The notes under the pieces were generated by a model. It was given only the letters and a program-made list of their open reading frames with translations. It did no database searches and had not been told where the DNA came from. Below, one piece after another: positions 1 through 11,395 of a DNA stretch of 64,000 bases (its first letter is position 1; every line of letters begins with the position of its first letter). The stretch comes from Laburnicola sp. R22_1 (taxonomy: Eukaryota; Ascomycota; Dothideomycetes; Pleosporales; Didymosphaeriaceae): NCBI GenBank assembly GCA_014281115.1, contig JACONQ010000010.1:248001-312000 (forward strand), given 5' to 3'. A program made the position numbers and the translations under genes.

Positions 1-1601
1 TAGCTTAATAAAGGTTATAACTAGTTTAGAAAAATATTTTTAACCTATACTTATTTAGCTAGGCAACTATAAGTACATTATAGTAATTTAGAGTATTTAC
101 GCTACTAGGTATACTACTCTACCCTTTATTATCTATAAAGGGTAAGTCCACATCTTAGCGTAATATAAGAAGACTAGTATCTTCTATAATTAGAAGCTCT
201 TAGTCTCTAAGACTAGTTAGACTAATAATAAGTTTAGAGTTGTATAGTTAAAGTACTTTAATATATATATAAGGCCGCGTATAGTAGGATTATAAAGGTT
301 ACTTATTCTAGATAGCTATAAGAGCTACTACTTTTAGAATTTTAAGAATTATTACCTAAAACAAAAAATCCTAACACTTTATATGCTAGCGTACTTATTT
401 TATATTCTCTAGCTACTTAATATAGTCTATTTTGCGCTGCTAAAGCTAAAGTACTTCTAGCGCGTGTAGAACTTAGCGTGCTAACGCGTCTTTTATATTA
501 ATAAAGAGGGCTTCCTACTAGTCTTTTATAATATGTTTTTTAATATATTTACACTAAAAAACTATAAAAAAGCCTTTAAGGCCTCTAGACTTATTCCTTT
601 AAATATATTAGTAGTAGTAGATTGCCTTAATATACGTATTTACACTCTACCTTAGAGTACTCTACTAAATACACTATAGTAAGCTAGGATCTTAAGTAAT
701 ACTCTTAAGTTTAGATTCTAGTTAAAGGTTGTATATAACTCTTTTATTTAGTCTCTACCTAATACTAAATTAAGCTACTTATAGCTTATAAAAGGTGCTA
801 AACTTATACTCTACTATAGTATACTTTAAGAGACCTATATTAAGAAACTTAAGAAGCAAATTAAGGTTTTAACAAAGTAAAAAACGTGTAAAAGAAAGCG
901 TATTTAGAAAGGTAAAATGCTAGGCTTTGCTTAGAAAGCAGATTTAGGGGTAGAAAGCCCTTCTATTAAAGTAAAGTTGTTAAAAAGGGCATAAGGTAGT
1001 AGTAAGAGAGAGGCAGGTTCCTTAATATAATGCCGCTATAGAAAGTGTAGAGAGCCTAGGCATAACGCAAGAACCTATTAGATAAATAAAGAGATAGAGA
1101 AGGAGTTTAATGTTATTCTTAGTAGCTTATTTTTAAATAGTGTTAATAGTAAATTAGAGTAATTTTATTATAGGTTACTATAAGGCTAAAAATAATAGAT
1201 TAACTTTATCTTGCAATAGTATGCACTTAGTAACTAAAAATAAAATAAAGTACTACTTAAAATATAGTATACTTTACTATAAATTATAATAAGTATACTA
1301 TATATTGCCTGCGTATAGTATAGTAGATAATATAGTATATATTATAGGGAGTCTTATTATAAGTTTATACTACTAAGAAAGACTTCTTAGCTTTACATAG
1401 CTACTATAGCTGCGTAAAGAGGCTATATAATATAAAAAGTAGATTAAATAGTAACTTAGTATATTATAAGTTATAGTAGGTTATTATAAGTTACTATAAA
1501 GTAATATTGGTGGTGTTCTATAATAAGTTATAAGAGACCTCGAAGTTGCCAAGAAAAACTATCTGACGGACTAATCTGTCTAGGCTACTAATAGAATATG
1601 T
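1..1601 (+). mobile_element. Fot1/pogo-type DNA transposon, RIP-degraded, left end outside the window
   Basis: This copy is homologous, base for base with scattered transitions, to the 3' 1.6 kb of the complete element at 8652-10867; position 1 corresponds to about 9265. Conceptual reading through stops gives the DDE domain of a pogo-family transposase, with recognisable patches such as LGNYKY near position 60 and a C-terminal CCHC-like knuckle near 1030-1080. The right terminal inverted repeat ends ...AGAATATGT at 1601, followed by the TA target dinucleotide. Many in-frame TAA/TAG codons make it non-functional. The missing 5' part simply lies beyond the window. Confidence 0.85.
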
Positions 1602-2186
1602 TAATAGTATTAGCAAATATAATTTAGCTTTAAGAAAAGATAGTTAGAGCTTATATACTAGTATGTGTACTATTAAATAACTATCTAGAAATAAAATAAT
1701 AAAGGCTTTTATCTTAAATAATATAATAAAAAAGTAGAGTCCTTTACATAGTAAGTAAAAAGAATATAAAAAGATAATATACTAGTATAGTTATTTTCTT
1801 TTATACTATATAGTTTGTTTTATAACTAAGGAGTTTCTAATAAAAATATTATAATAATAGTAGTTATTTCTTCTACTATTTTATATTAAACATCTTCGTC
1901 GTGTAGAAATTCTAACTAAGGTTAAGTTCGCACTATACACAGAGAGGAGTAAAATAGAAGGCACTAAAACTTAGTATCTAGCATATAGTGGCTACTATTT
2001 TATATATAGAAAAGTGTAATAGATTAATATATAGTCTTAGAGTAGGCTAGAGATAAAACTAGATATAACTAGAGATAATATCTTATCTCTAGCGCTAGTC
2101 CTAATTAGACCTAATACTCTGTACTTATTATACGCTTGCTATATTATAGGTATAAGTAATTACTAGAATTTCTATATAATATTTTA
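1602..2186. repeat. Repeat debris between pogo copy 1 and Repeat-A
   Basis: No gene is visible. The stretch holds a minus-oriented SIR unit at about 1681-1775, a short piece (about 1806-1880) of the poly-A-tailed retroposon seen at 19081 and 21336, and the first ~130 bp of a plus-oriented Repeat-A at about 1880-2010. All are AT-rich and RIP-like. Confidence 0.55.
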
Positions 2187-2291
2187 TCTTCTCTCCTAGG
2201 GTTAATCCGTGATGTTACGTAATCCCGGACCGGCTGTTTAACCGACTATTATGTTACGTAATTAATAATTTCTTTAATAATAATTTTCGCT

Positions 2292-2323
<32 letters not shown>

Positions 2324-2520
2324 GCCTAACTATCTATGAACTACTATCGTTAATACTGCTATATAGAAAGTTAATAATAAAATTATTATTATTTTGTATA
2401 TATTTTATTACTAATACTATATACTAGGTACTAGGTTTTAGTACCTTCAATTTTACTTCTCTTTATATATAGTACAGACTTAATCTTAGTTAGAATTTCT
2501 ATTTAATAAAGATCTTTAAT
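2187..2520 (-). repeat. Repeat-A, internally deleted copy, with 11-bp target duplication
   Basis: The two ends match the ends of the longer Repeat-A copies at 11850 and 18075, but the middle is missing, leaving 334 bp. It is flanked by the 11-bp direct repeat ATAATATTTTA at 2176-2186 and 2521-2531. The family has no visible protein coding. It could be a MULE-like or other non-autonomous element. The ends do not look like classical LTR or obvious TIR termini. Confidence 0.6.
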
Positions 2521-2531
2521 ATAATATTTTA

Positions 2532-3139
2532 TAACTATCTATACACTATATAAGCAAGGGCACCTAATGGGGTTAAGGTTTTAATACTATCGCATAATAG
2601 TATTATAGAGGGATTATATAATGCCTATACACTACAGCCTATATGTTGTAGGATCTTTTCCTTTTTATCTACACCCTTTCTAGAGACAAGTAATTAATAC
2701 TAAGTTGTTTTATTATATTATTTCTTTTTCCTTGTATAATTATTCTGTACACCCTTTATACTTGCTCATATAGAGTAGTAGATATTAATATTTATATAGC
2801 TAGCTGTAGAGTCTATTTAATACTAATTAGTAGTTAACTAACTCTTAACTATAAATTAGTAAGAGTAAAGATAAATTATATAAGTTATTATTAGCTATAC
2901 AATTTGTTTTATTATACTCTATCCTTTATATATATAAGGGAATAGAAGATTAAACCTTTATAAAGTTAGTAAGTCACTATTACTACTATATAAAATAAAG
3001 AAAGCAATTGTATAAAATGTATAAAACCTATTCTTATTTATAGGAATAGTAAATTAACTCTTATATTAAGTTAGTAAGTAGATATTACTACTATATAAGA
3101 TTTAAGAGGAGATAGTGCACTAAGCACACTACTAGTAAC
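2532..3139. repeat. Unassigned AT-rich sequence before Copia-1
   Basis: No gene can be supported. A segment at about 2550-2640 recurs at 38920-39000 in diverged form, so it is another repeat fragment. The rest may be the LTR or leader of the copia remnant that follows, but matching LTR ends were not found. Confidence 0.4.
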
Positions 3140-6100
3140 TATATAAATATATAGTTAAATAATAATAAACTTTAATAAAGTACAATTCTTTATATAACTA
3201 ACCTATTAAATAAACTAGTTACGTAATAACTACTCCTACTACTACTTTGTATAAAGTCTCTACCTTTACTATCTCTGCCTTATAAAATAATACTAATATG
3301 TCTAAATATACTAGACTATATAATAAGTATACTAAAGGGATAGGAATATTAGAGGCAACACTGCGCAAGAGAATAAGATCTAAATACTAGAAGAATAAGA
3401 TTAACCTAGTAAATAATCTCTCTTTATTAGAAATGCAATTGTATATAGTATATACTATTATTAATTATCATATATTATACTAAAAAGAAATAGCTTTTTT
3501 AGAATTATACTAGAAAGACTTTAAAGGATAGAACGAATAATATTTTCTAAAGTTAAACTATACGTTTATAAGAGAGCTTATTATAGTCTTAAAAGAAAAG
3601 GGTATTATACTAAGAATAAATACTAGAGCTATAAGTGCTAGCAAACTATATAAAGTAGCTTAAGGTAATATAGATATTACTTATATATTACTATCTTTGC
3701 TAGCTTGCTTAACTCCTTATACGCAAATACTAAAGCTAATCTTAAAAATATCTAAGCTAGTTAGACTATTGTATAAACCTAAATAGAGTAAGCTATTACT
3801 ATTATAGGCACCTATATAGCTGCGGGTCCTTATAGATATCTTAAGAGAATCTTTCTATAAGTACTAAGGATAATCTTATTTGTATAAATAACTAAACAAA
3901 CTACTACTTTTAATATATAGTATCTAATTACTATTTTATCTACCTACTTGCAATTATTAAACGCTATATAGAATAGAACTACTACTAGTTGAATGCAAAT
4001 TATAGGCACTATACTAATTTATATACACTAAGCCTATACTATAATCTAACCTATATAAGCTTCTACCTAAGTACAACCTACCTCCTTAGAGAATTCTAGC
4101 TAATAAGATAATTTAATTTTAAAAGGCATAGAATAAGGATAATAACTATACTAGAACTCTATATAATATTTTAGTAGATAAGACTAGGATCTTTATAGAT
4201 CTATATAGACGCCTAGATATTACTAAGAATTAATACCTAGATACAGTATCTTTCTAGATATCCTTACTAGCTTTATAGCATAGTATTACCTTTATACTAT
4301 TTGCTTTAGATAATTATAGAAGTGCTTATATAAAGCACTTAATAGTTACTTTAATACTACTATTAACTATAACTAGTATTAAATAGACTAAACTATAACA
4401 ACTTTTATATAATACTAGCGTAAGAATTCTAATAAAAGTCAATACAAAGTTCTAGAGATAATAATTAATAGGCTTATCCTTATATAGAGAGCATTAGGTG
4501 TAGACTTTACTAGGGAAATTCCTCTCTATACTACTATTTATAAGTGTACTATAAATACCTAAAGCTAGAGTAGACTATATTTACCCCTAAGCCTATCTAT
4601 AAAGCTCAATTTACTAATTTTTATACGTTAATCTAAGTTGCAATTAATTACTAATTTAATTAGTACCTATAAAAGGCTAGTATATACTCCACTAATTATA
4701 AATATAACTTTTCTATATAAAGAGAGAGATTACTAGCCCCTTATAAATAAGGATTTTATAGATAATTTGTACTATTATTATTACAATTTAGATTCTAATT
4801 AAATAATATTTATATAAGACTAAAAAAGTGTTTTATATGCTATAAGAAAGGTTATTAGTCTTTTAACTATCTGCGTAATAAGTGTACCTACATAATAAGG
4901 TAGTATATTACCTTTTATAAAGAGTATAATAATAAAACGCCTTTATATAAAAATATTTAGTCTTATATTTAGGATATAGAAGGGTATAATAATAAGAAAC
5001 CTGCTTTGTATAAAGAAGAGAAGTAGAGTAAAGATAATAAAGATAGTAATAATTAAGTGTTCTACCTAACTACTACTGCCTATCTTTACTATATAACTAG
5101 TAAATATATCTATAAGATAGAGCTAGAGAAGTATATAGAATAGTTTATTCTTAAAGATTAATACTATATAATATACTAAGGTAAACTATAGGATATAAGT
5201 ATAGTAAGAATTTCTACTATTAGCAAAGTATAGCTAGAGGCATATATAAAAGAGAATTCCTATATAAAGATTAATTAAACACCTAGTAACACTAATATTA
5301 GCTTTAAAGATTAGAATCTATAAGGATTTCTAAGAACTATATAAATTATAAATCTAATAGGAATAGTTACCTACTATATTCTAGACACTCTAATACTATT
5401 CCTACTATTACTAGTAGATGATAATAAGCTAAGTGCCTACTTTAATAATATTCTAATTATTATTATATAAAAGGTTGTTTTACACTCTTTTTTTAATTAC
5501 TAAGTAGGGGGCTCTGCTTTTTTATTATGTTATTTAAGATAAAAGCCTTTGTCGTTCTACCCCTAGATAGTTAATTTAACAACACATATAAAAGGACAGT
5601 ATAACGATACCTATTATATATAAATAGGGATACTTTTTTAATATTAGTAAGAAAGAAACTGTGTCTTTTTTTACTAAATAAGAACTCTATTGCCTTTATT
5701 AATAATTTGGATATCTCTATATAAAAAGACTTTAGAAGATACTTACTAATACTGGCTATAAAGTAGATACTACTATACTAAATAATATTTAGAAGTTTTG
5801 CTACTACTAGTAATTGCACAAATAAGCTCTGCGTTGCTTTAAATTTACTATTAAGAATAACACCTACTTTAACTATAAAATTATTATTAATATTATATAT
5901 ATTAAAACTAGAAACGCACTATATATTATAGATACAGATATATTATTTTAAGCTGCAATCTTCTTAAAATTAATGTCTATATAAAATATATAAGAAGCCC
6001 TCTATAGATACTAGATTAATATCTACTAAGGTCTATCTAACTATATTATATATAATTTAGGTACAAACTTTATATTAGATAAGTTTAGAAACTATGTAAA

Positions 6101-8345
6101 GATTATTAGTACAATTTATAAGTAGATACCTATAGAAGTATATTAGATAATAGAGAAGGTTAAGCGTTTGTACGCATCTCTTTATAGAGTCTTTAATATT
6201 CTTAAAGCTAAACTAAAAGATTATATAAATAAGGAGAATATTTTTTAAATAGCTATTAAAGCTATTAATAACACTATAGGCCTAGATAGTTTTATACCTA
6301 TACTTCTAGTCTTTAGCGCATATCCTAGAATTAGTATAGATTCTTTCCTATTACGTAAAATTATTATATATATAAATGCTATATAAAAGGCGATAAAGAT
6401 ATTATAGAAGAAAAGAAATAAGACTAATATTAATTGTGCGCTAAATACTTATAATAGTCTATTAGTAGCGCATAAAGTCCTTAAGCTCCTACTTAGATTT
6501 AAGGTTATAGTCTAGAGAGAGAAAGGAGAATAGATAGGCCTATATAAGATTAAGAGTATTAAGAATAGAAATATAATTTTTAATCTAAAGAATAGTTTAA
6601 TAAAGTTTTACTATATATAAGTTAAGCTATACTATTATAAAAAGATTATACTCTTCTACTATTACATAAAGTAAATAATATTGCCCCTATATAAAGAGAT
6701 TCTTTAGAAAAGAGAAGAAGAGGCTAACTAAGAAAGGATACTATATTCCTTTCCTAAAAAAATAAGCAATTAGAAACTATCTCGAAAGCTCTATATAGAA
6801 GGTATAATTGTAACACCTAGAGCACCTTTTAAAGAGTTAGACTATATAAAGATAGACGCTCTTATTACTAATAGTATATTTAAGATTCTTCTCTTTAACC
6901 TATTTAAGCATAAAGGCAGAATGTTTAACCTCTGCCTTATATAAAAAGTTAAGGGCAAGACTGCTTAACTATAAAAGAAATCCCGCCCTATATTTGCTAG
7001 CTACTTTAATAAGAAAAAGAATAAAATTCTTACCTAATTACTTACTATTTAAAGAATAAGCTAGCGCCTATTTCTTATATTAGAAGCAAGCCTTTAGGCA
7101 ACGTATAGAATATATTTTAAACTATAAGATATTACCTAGGCCTATATTTAGTCTACTAATAAACTAAACCGCACGCTCTATACTAGACTACCTAAGAAAT
7201 TACGTATAAACTTTTCGTAAGATATAATCTTCTATATTATATAACTCCTCTATAGTGTAGCTAAATTAGGTCTTTACTAGTTTAAAATCTACTATAACTA
7301 CTATAAAGAGAAACTTAGTATAAAGACTTTGTTATATAATCTATATCTACTTATTACTAATAAAGGAGAACACACCTTTAGGATTACTAGCCTTTAGACA
7401 AATAATACCCTTAGTATTATTAATAAGAACTTTGCACAAAGAAAAGAAAAAGAGCTAAAGAAAGCAGCCTTCTATATAAAGAATTACAACAGTAGAAGGG
7501 ATATTAGAAAGGTTAAGCAAAGGGCCTTTGCACAATTAATTCTAAAGATAAGAACGCTACTTAGAGGTATATAGAGCAGTGCGTAAGAGGCGCCTATATT
7601 ATATCTATATACTAACTAGAAGCTATATTTAATTTATCTATTACTACCTAGACTATATTACTCTTATATAAAGATATTAAGGTATTAAAAGTATAAATCT
7701 AATAGCAAATTAATAATATTAAGTGTAGTCTTACTTTTATACTATTAGATCTCTATTGCACAAAGCTATTTATCTTTACTAATAGCTTATTTACTAATAA
7801 TAAGAACCTAAGCTTATAGCTAGAATTTCTAATTACTCTAGGTATTAAGTATTATATAGGTAATAGCAATAACTTTAATATCCTAGTAAATATTATATAC
7901 TAGAATTTAACTAAGTATAAGAGAGTAATAAGAAGCATTCATATTAGCAAGCTATATAGTATAGTAAAAGGCTTTAATAATACTATTACTATTGGTATAA
8001 CTCTCTAGAAGATTATACGCACGCTTAGTCTGTCGCTAATTCCTATAGCTATCTATATAGATTTAAGGTCTCTTTATAACTACCTTATACAACTAGGAAC
8101 TATAAATAAAAAGCGCCTTATAATTAATATTATATTACTCTACAAATTATATAAGCACTATAAGATCTCTAAAATTAGATAGATTAATAGAAAGGATAAT
8201 TCTGCTAATGCCTATACAAAGAAGGCCCTAGACTAGACTCTAGAGTTCTTAATCTCTAGTAACACCTTAATAATTACTATTAAAGCATTAGTAGATTTCC
8301 TTAAGCCCGCCTGTATAAGCTCTTCCTAGCCTTTATATAGGACTA
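3140..8345 (+). mobile_element. Copia-1: Ty1/copia retrotransposon remnant (gag-pol), RIP-degraded
   Basis: Reading through stops gives, in order, a gag-like region (from about 3300), a CCHC knuckle near 4830-4870, an aspartic protease-like region (about 5160-5460), an integrase-like region (about 5620-6700), reverse transcriptase (an AYIQSTNKLNR-like patch near 7130-7180) and copia RNase H (about 7680-8310). This is the Ty1/copia order, with integrase before RT. Dozens of TAA/TAG codons interrupt it. A ~115 bp SIR unit sits between protease and integrase (5475-5590) and another in reverse orientation just after RNase H (8406-8515). LTRs were not identified. It is a dead element. Confidence 0.75.
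5475..5590 (+). repeat. SIR short interspersed repeat, copy inside Copia-1
   Basis: This ~110-115 bp unit contains the blocks TTTTTAATTACTAAG, then AAGATAAAAGCCTTTG, and ends near ACACATATA. The same unit occurs at about 1681-1775 (-), 8406-8515 (-), 11172-11290 (+), 11291-11392 (-), 13121-13240 (+), 20560-20690 (+), 21020-21125 (-), 23831-23940 (+) and 40682-40805 (+). Copies inside copia coding sequence interrupt the conceptual protein cleanly, so they are insertions. It has no coding capacity. Confidence 0.6.
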
Positions 8346-8405
8346 TTTTCTTATTATTTACTTATTCTTTTACGCAATATATTTATTTAATATTTTTACA
8401 CGCAT

Positions 8406-8515
8406 ATGTGTTGTTAAATTATCTACCTAGAGGTAGAACGACAAAGGCTTTTATCTTAAATAACATAACAAAAGAAGTAGAGCCCCCTACTTAGTAATTA
8501 AAAAAGTATAAAAAG
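8406..8515 (-). repeat. SIR short interspersed repeat, 3' of Copia-1
   Basis: This is the reverse complement of the SIR unit at 5475-5590. It lies about 60 bp after the end of the copia RNase H reading and about 140 bp before the left inverted repeat of the second pogo element. Confidence 0.6.
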
Positions 8516-8651
8516 ATAGTCGCAGAAATGCGTTACACGTATATATTACTTAAAAATACGCTGTTTTCTATCTATTAATTATATAGAAAGAGAAGAAATA
8601 TAATATATATTTATTTAGAAAAGAGTCTTTTTATTTTAGTATTAATAGATA

Positions 8652-10867
8652 ACATATTCTATTAGTAGCCCGAATAGATTAGTCTACTAGACAGTTTTTA
8701 CCAAGACTATAACACTTTACTACAAATTATAATAACTTAATAATATAACACGTTATTATCTAATTAAGAAGGCAGAATTAAGCTTGCCCTTTACGCCTAT
8801 TAGAATAAGCAAATTTTAAGCCTATAACACGCTGCTGCAGTATATAATATTCTAAAGTCTACACTAAGCAATTAAATTAATAGAATTACCGCCTAAGCAG
8901 ATATATAATTAAGTATAGCAAAGCTTACCATAACTAAAAAGCAGACGCTTATATAGTATATCCTTAATCTAAATTTGCAAGGATTTACATCCTAGCTAAG
9001 TAAGGTAGAAAATATAGCTAACAAACTACTAGCTACGCGACATAGAGACTCTATAGAATAATACTAGGCTTAGCGCTTTCTAAAGCGTATACTTAAGCTT
9101 AAAATAGCTTTTAATTAAGTAAAGGACTAATAGAGAATATAATAGGAAGACCTAGAGGTTATAAACATGTGGTTTTAGCTAGTAGAGAACACAAAAGCTA
9201 AGTATAGAGTATAGAATAAAGATATATATAACTTTAATAAAATAGGCTTCTAGATCGAAGTTATTAGCTTAATAAAGATTATAACTAGTTTAGAAAGATA
9301 TTCTTAACCTACACTTATTTAGCTAGGCAACTATAAGTACATTATAGTAATTTAGAGTATTTGCGCTACTAGGTATACTATCTTACTCTTTATTATCTAT
9401 AAAGGGCAAGTCCATATCTTAGCATAGTATAAAAAGACTAGTATCCCCTATAATTAGAAGCTCTTAGTCTCTAAGACTAGCTAGACTAATAATAAGCTTA
9501 GAGTTGCGTAGCTAAAGCACTTTAACGCGTATATAAGGCCGCACATAGTAGAGTTATAGAGGTTACTAATTCTAGATAGTTATAAAAGCTACTACACCTA
9601 GGATTTTAAGAATTATTATCTAAAACAAAACATTCTAACACTTTATATGCTAGCGCACTTATCTTATATCCTCTAGCTACTTAATATAGTATATTTTGCG
9701 CTGCTAAAGCTAAAGTACTCCTAGTGTGTATGGGACTTAGTACACTAATACGTCTTTTATATTAACAAAGAGGGCTTTCTACTAGCCTTTTATAACGGGT
9801 TTTTATTATATTTATACTAGAAAATTATAAGAAAGCCTTTAAGGCCTCTAGACTTATTTCTTTAGATATATTAGTAGTAGTAGATTATCTTAATATGCAT
9901 ATTTACACTCCACTTTAGGGTACCCTACTAGATACACTATAGTAAGCTAGGATCCTAAGTAATACCCTTAAGTTTAGATTCTAGTTAAAGGTTGTATATA
10001 ACTCTTTTATTTAGTCTCTACCTAATACTAAATTAAGCTACTTATAGCTTATAAAAGGTGCTAAACTTATACTTTACTATAGTATACTTTAAAAAATCTA
10101 TATTAAGGAACTTAAGGAGTAAATTAAAGTTCTAATAAAGTGAAAAACGCGTAAAAGAAAGCGTATTTACAAAGGTAGGACGCTAGGCTTTGCTTAGAGA
10201 GTAGATTTAGAGGTAGAAAGCCTTTCTATTAGGGTAAAGTTATTAAAAAGGGCGCAAGATAATAGTAAGGAAGAGGTAGGTTCTTTAATATAATGCTGCT
10301 ATAGAAGGTATAAAGAGCCTAGGCACAACGCAAGAATCTATTAGATAGATAAAGAGATAGAGGAGGAGTTAGATATTATCCTTAGTACCTTATTTTTAGA
10401 TAGTATTAATAGTAAATTAGAGTAATTTTATTATAGGTTACTATAAAGCTAAAAATAATTGGTTATTAACTTTATCTTGTAATAGTACGCACTTAGTAAC
10501 TAAAAATAAAATAAAGTACTACTTAAGATATAGTATACTTTACTGTAAATTATAATAAGTATACTATATATTGCCTATATATAGTATAGTAGATAATATA
10601 TTGTATATTATAGGGAGTCTTATTATAAGTTTATACTGCTAAGAAAGACTTCTTAGCTTTATATAGCTGCTACAGCCGCGCAAAAAGGCTATACAACATA
10701 AAAAGTAGATTAAATAGTAACTTAGTATATTATAAGTTATAGTAGATTATTATAAGTCACTATAAAGTAATGTTAGTAGTGTTCTATAATAAGTTATAAG
10801 GGATCTTAAAGTTGCTAAGAAAAACTATCTGGCGGACTAATCTATCCGGGCTACTAATAGAATATGT
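8652..10867 (+). mobile_element. Fot1/pogo-type DNA transposon, complete but RIP-degraded
   Basis: Terminal inverted repeats of more than 50 bp are visible: the left end starts ACATATTCTATTAGTAGCCC at 8652 and the right end is its near-perfect reverse complement ending at 10867. Both are bordered by TA (8650-8651 and 10868-10869), the Tc1/mariner/pogo target duplication. Conceptual translation through many TAA/TAG codons shows a DDE transposase (about 9200-9850) and a C-terminal Cys-His knuckle (about 10290-10340, pattern CxxC...PxHNAR). The ~2.2 kb length fits Fot1-like elements. It is the full-length sibling of the copy at 1-1601. No intact transposase frame remains. Confidence 0.88.
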
Positions 10868-10869
10868 TA

Positions 10870-11171
10870 ATATCTAGTATTATCCTAGCCCTATTCTATG
10901 CAATAATTATATCTAGAACTATAGCTTTACTATATATAAGAACTATATAATTCTTAGAAGTAATAGAAATGTTAATAATAATATTTTACTTATAAAGTTT
11001 AATTAACTATTATCTTAACTCTAACTATTAATTCTTTATGCTATATTATATTATTCTTTATACCTTATATATATCTTATATATATATTATTAGTTAGCTT
11101 ACTAAGTGTCTTTTTAACTCTTTTTAGTTTAAAGTTAAAGTAGATTAAGATAGAAGGTTATATATACTATA
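10870..11171. repeat. Unassigned AT-rich sequence
   Basis: No gene is visible. A segment at 11098-11172 is similar to 22845-22920, so it is a piece of another dispersed repeat. Confidence 0.4.
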
Positions 11172-11392
11172 ATTACCTTTTTACGCTCTTTTTAATTACT
11201 AAGTAGAGGGCTCTACTTTGTTTATTATATTATTTAAGATAAAAGCCTTTATTGTCCTATCTCTTAATAGATAAATTAATACTATATATATTATTAATTA
11301 ACTACCTAGAGATAGAATAATAAAGGCTTTCATCTTAAATAATATAATAAACAAAGTAGAGCCTCTACTTAGTAATTAAAAAGAGCGTAAAT
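11172..11392. repeat. Two SIR units head-to-head (inverted pair)
   Basis: A plus SIR (11172-11290) is followed directly by a minus SIR (11291-11392), giving a ~220 bp near-palindrome with ~100 bp arms. It can be read as a MITE-like fold-back or as two independent insertions. Confidence 0.55.
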
Positions 11393-11395
11393 CTT

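Noticed and set aside
5475..8515. A 3 kb transposon bounded by inverted SIR repeats
   Set aside because: The copia protein reading continues across the left SIR, and the same SIR occurs singly elsewhere. Two independent insertions in opposite orientation are simpler.
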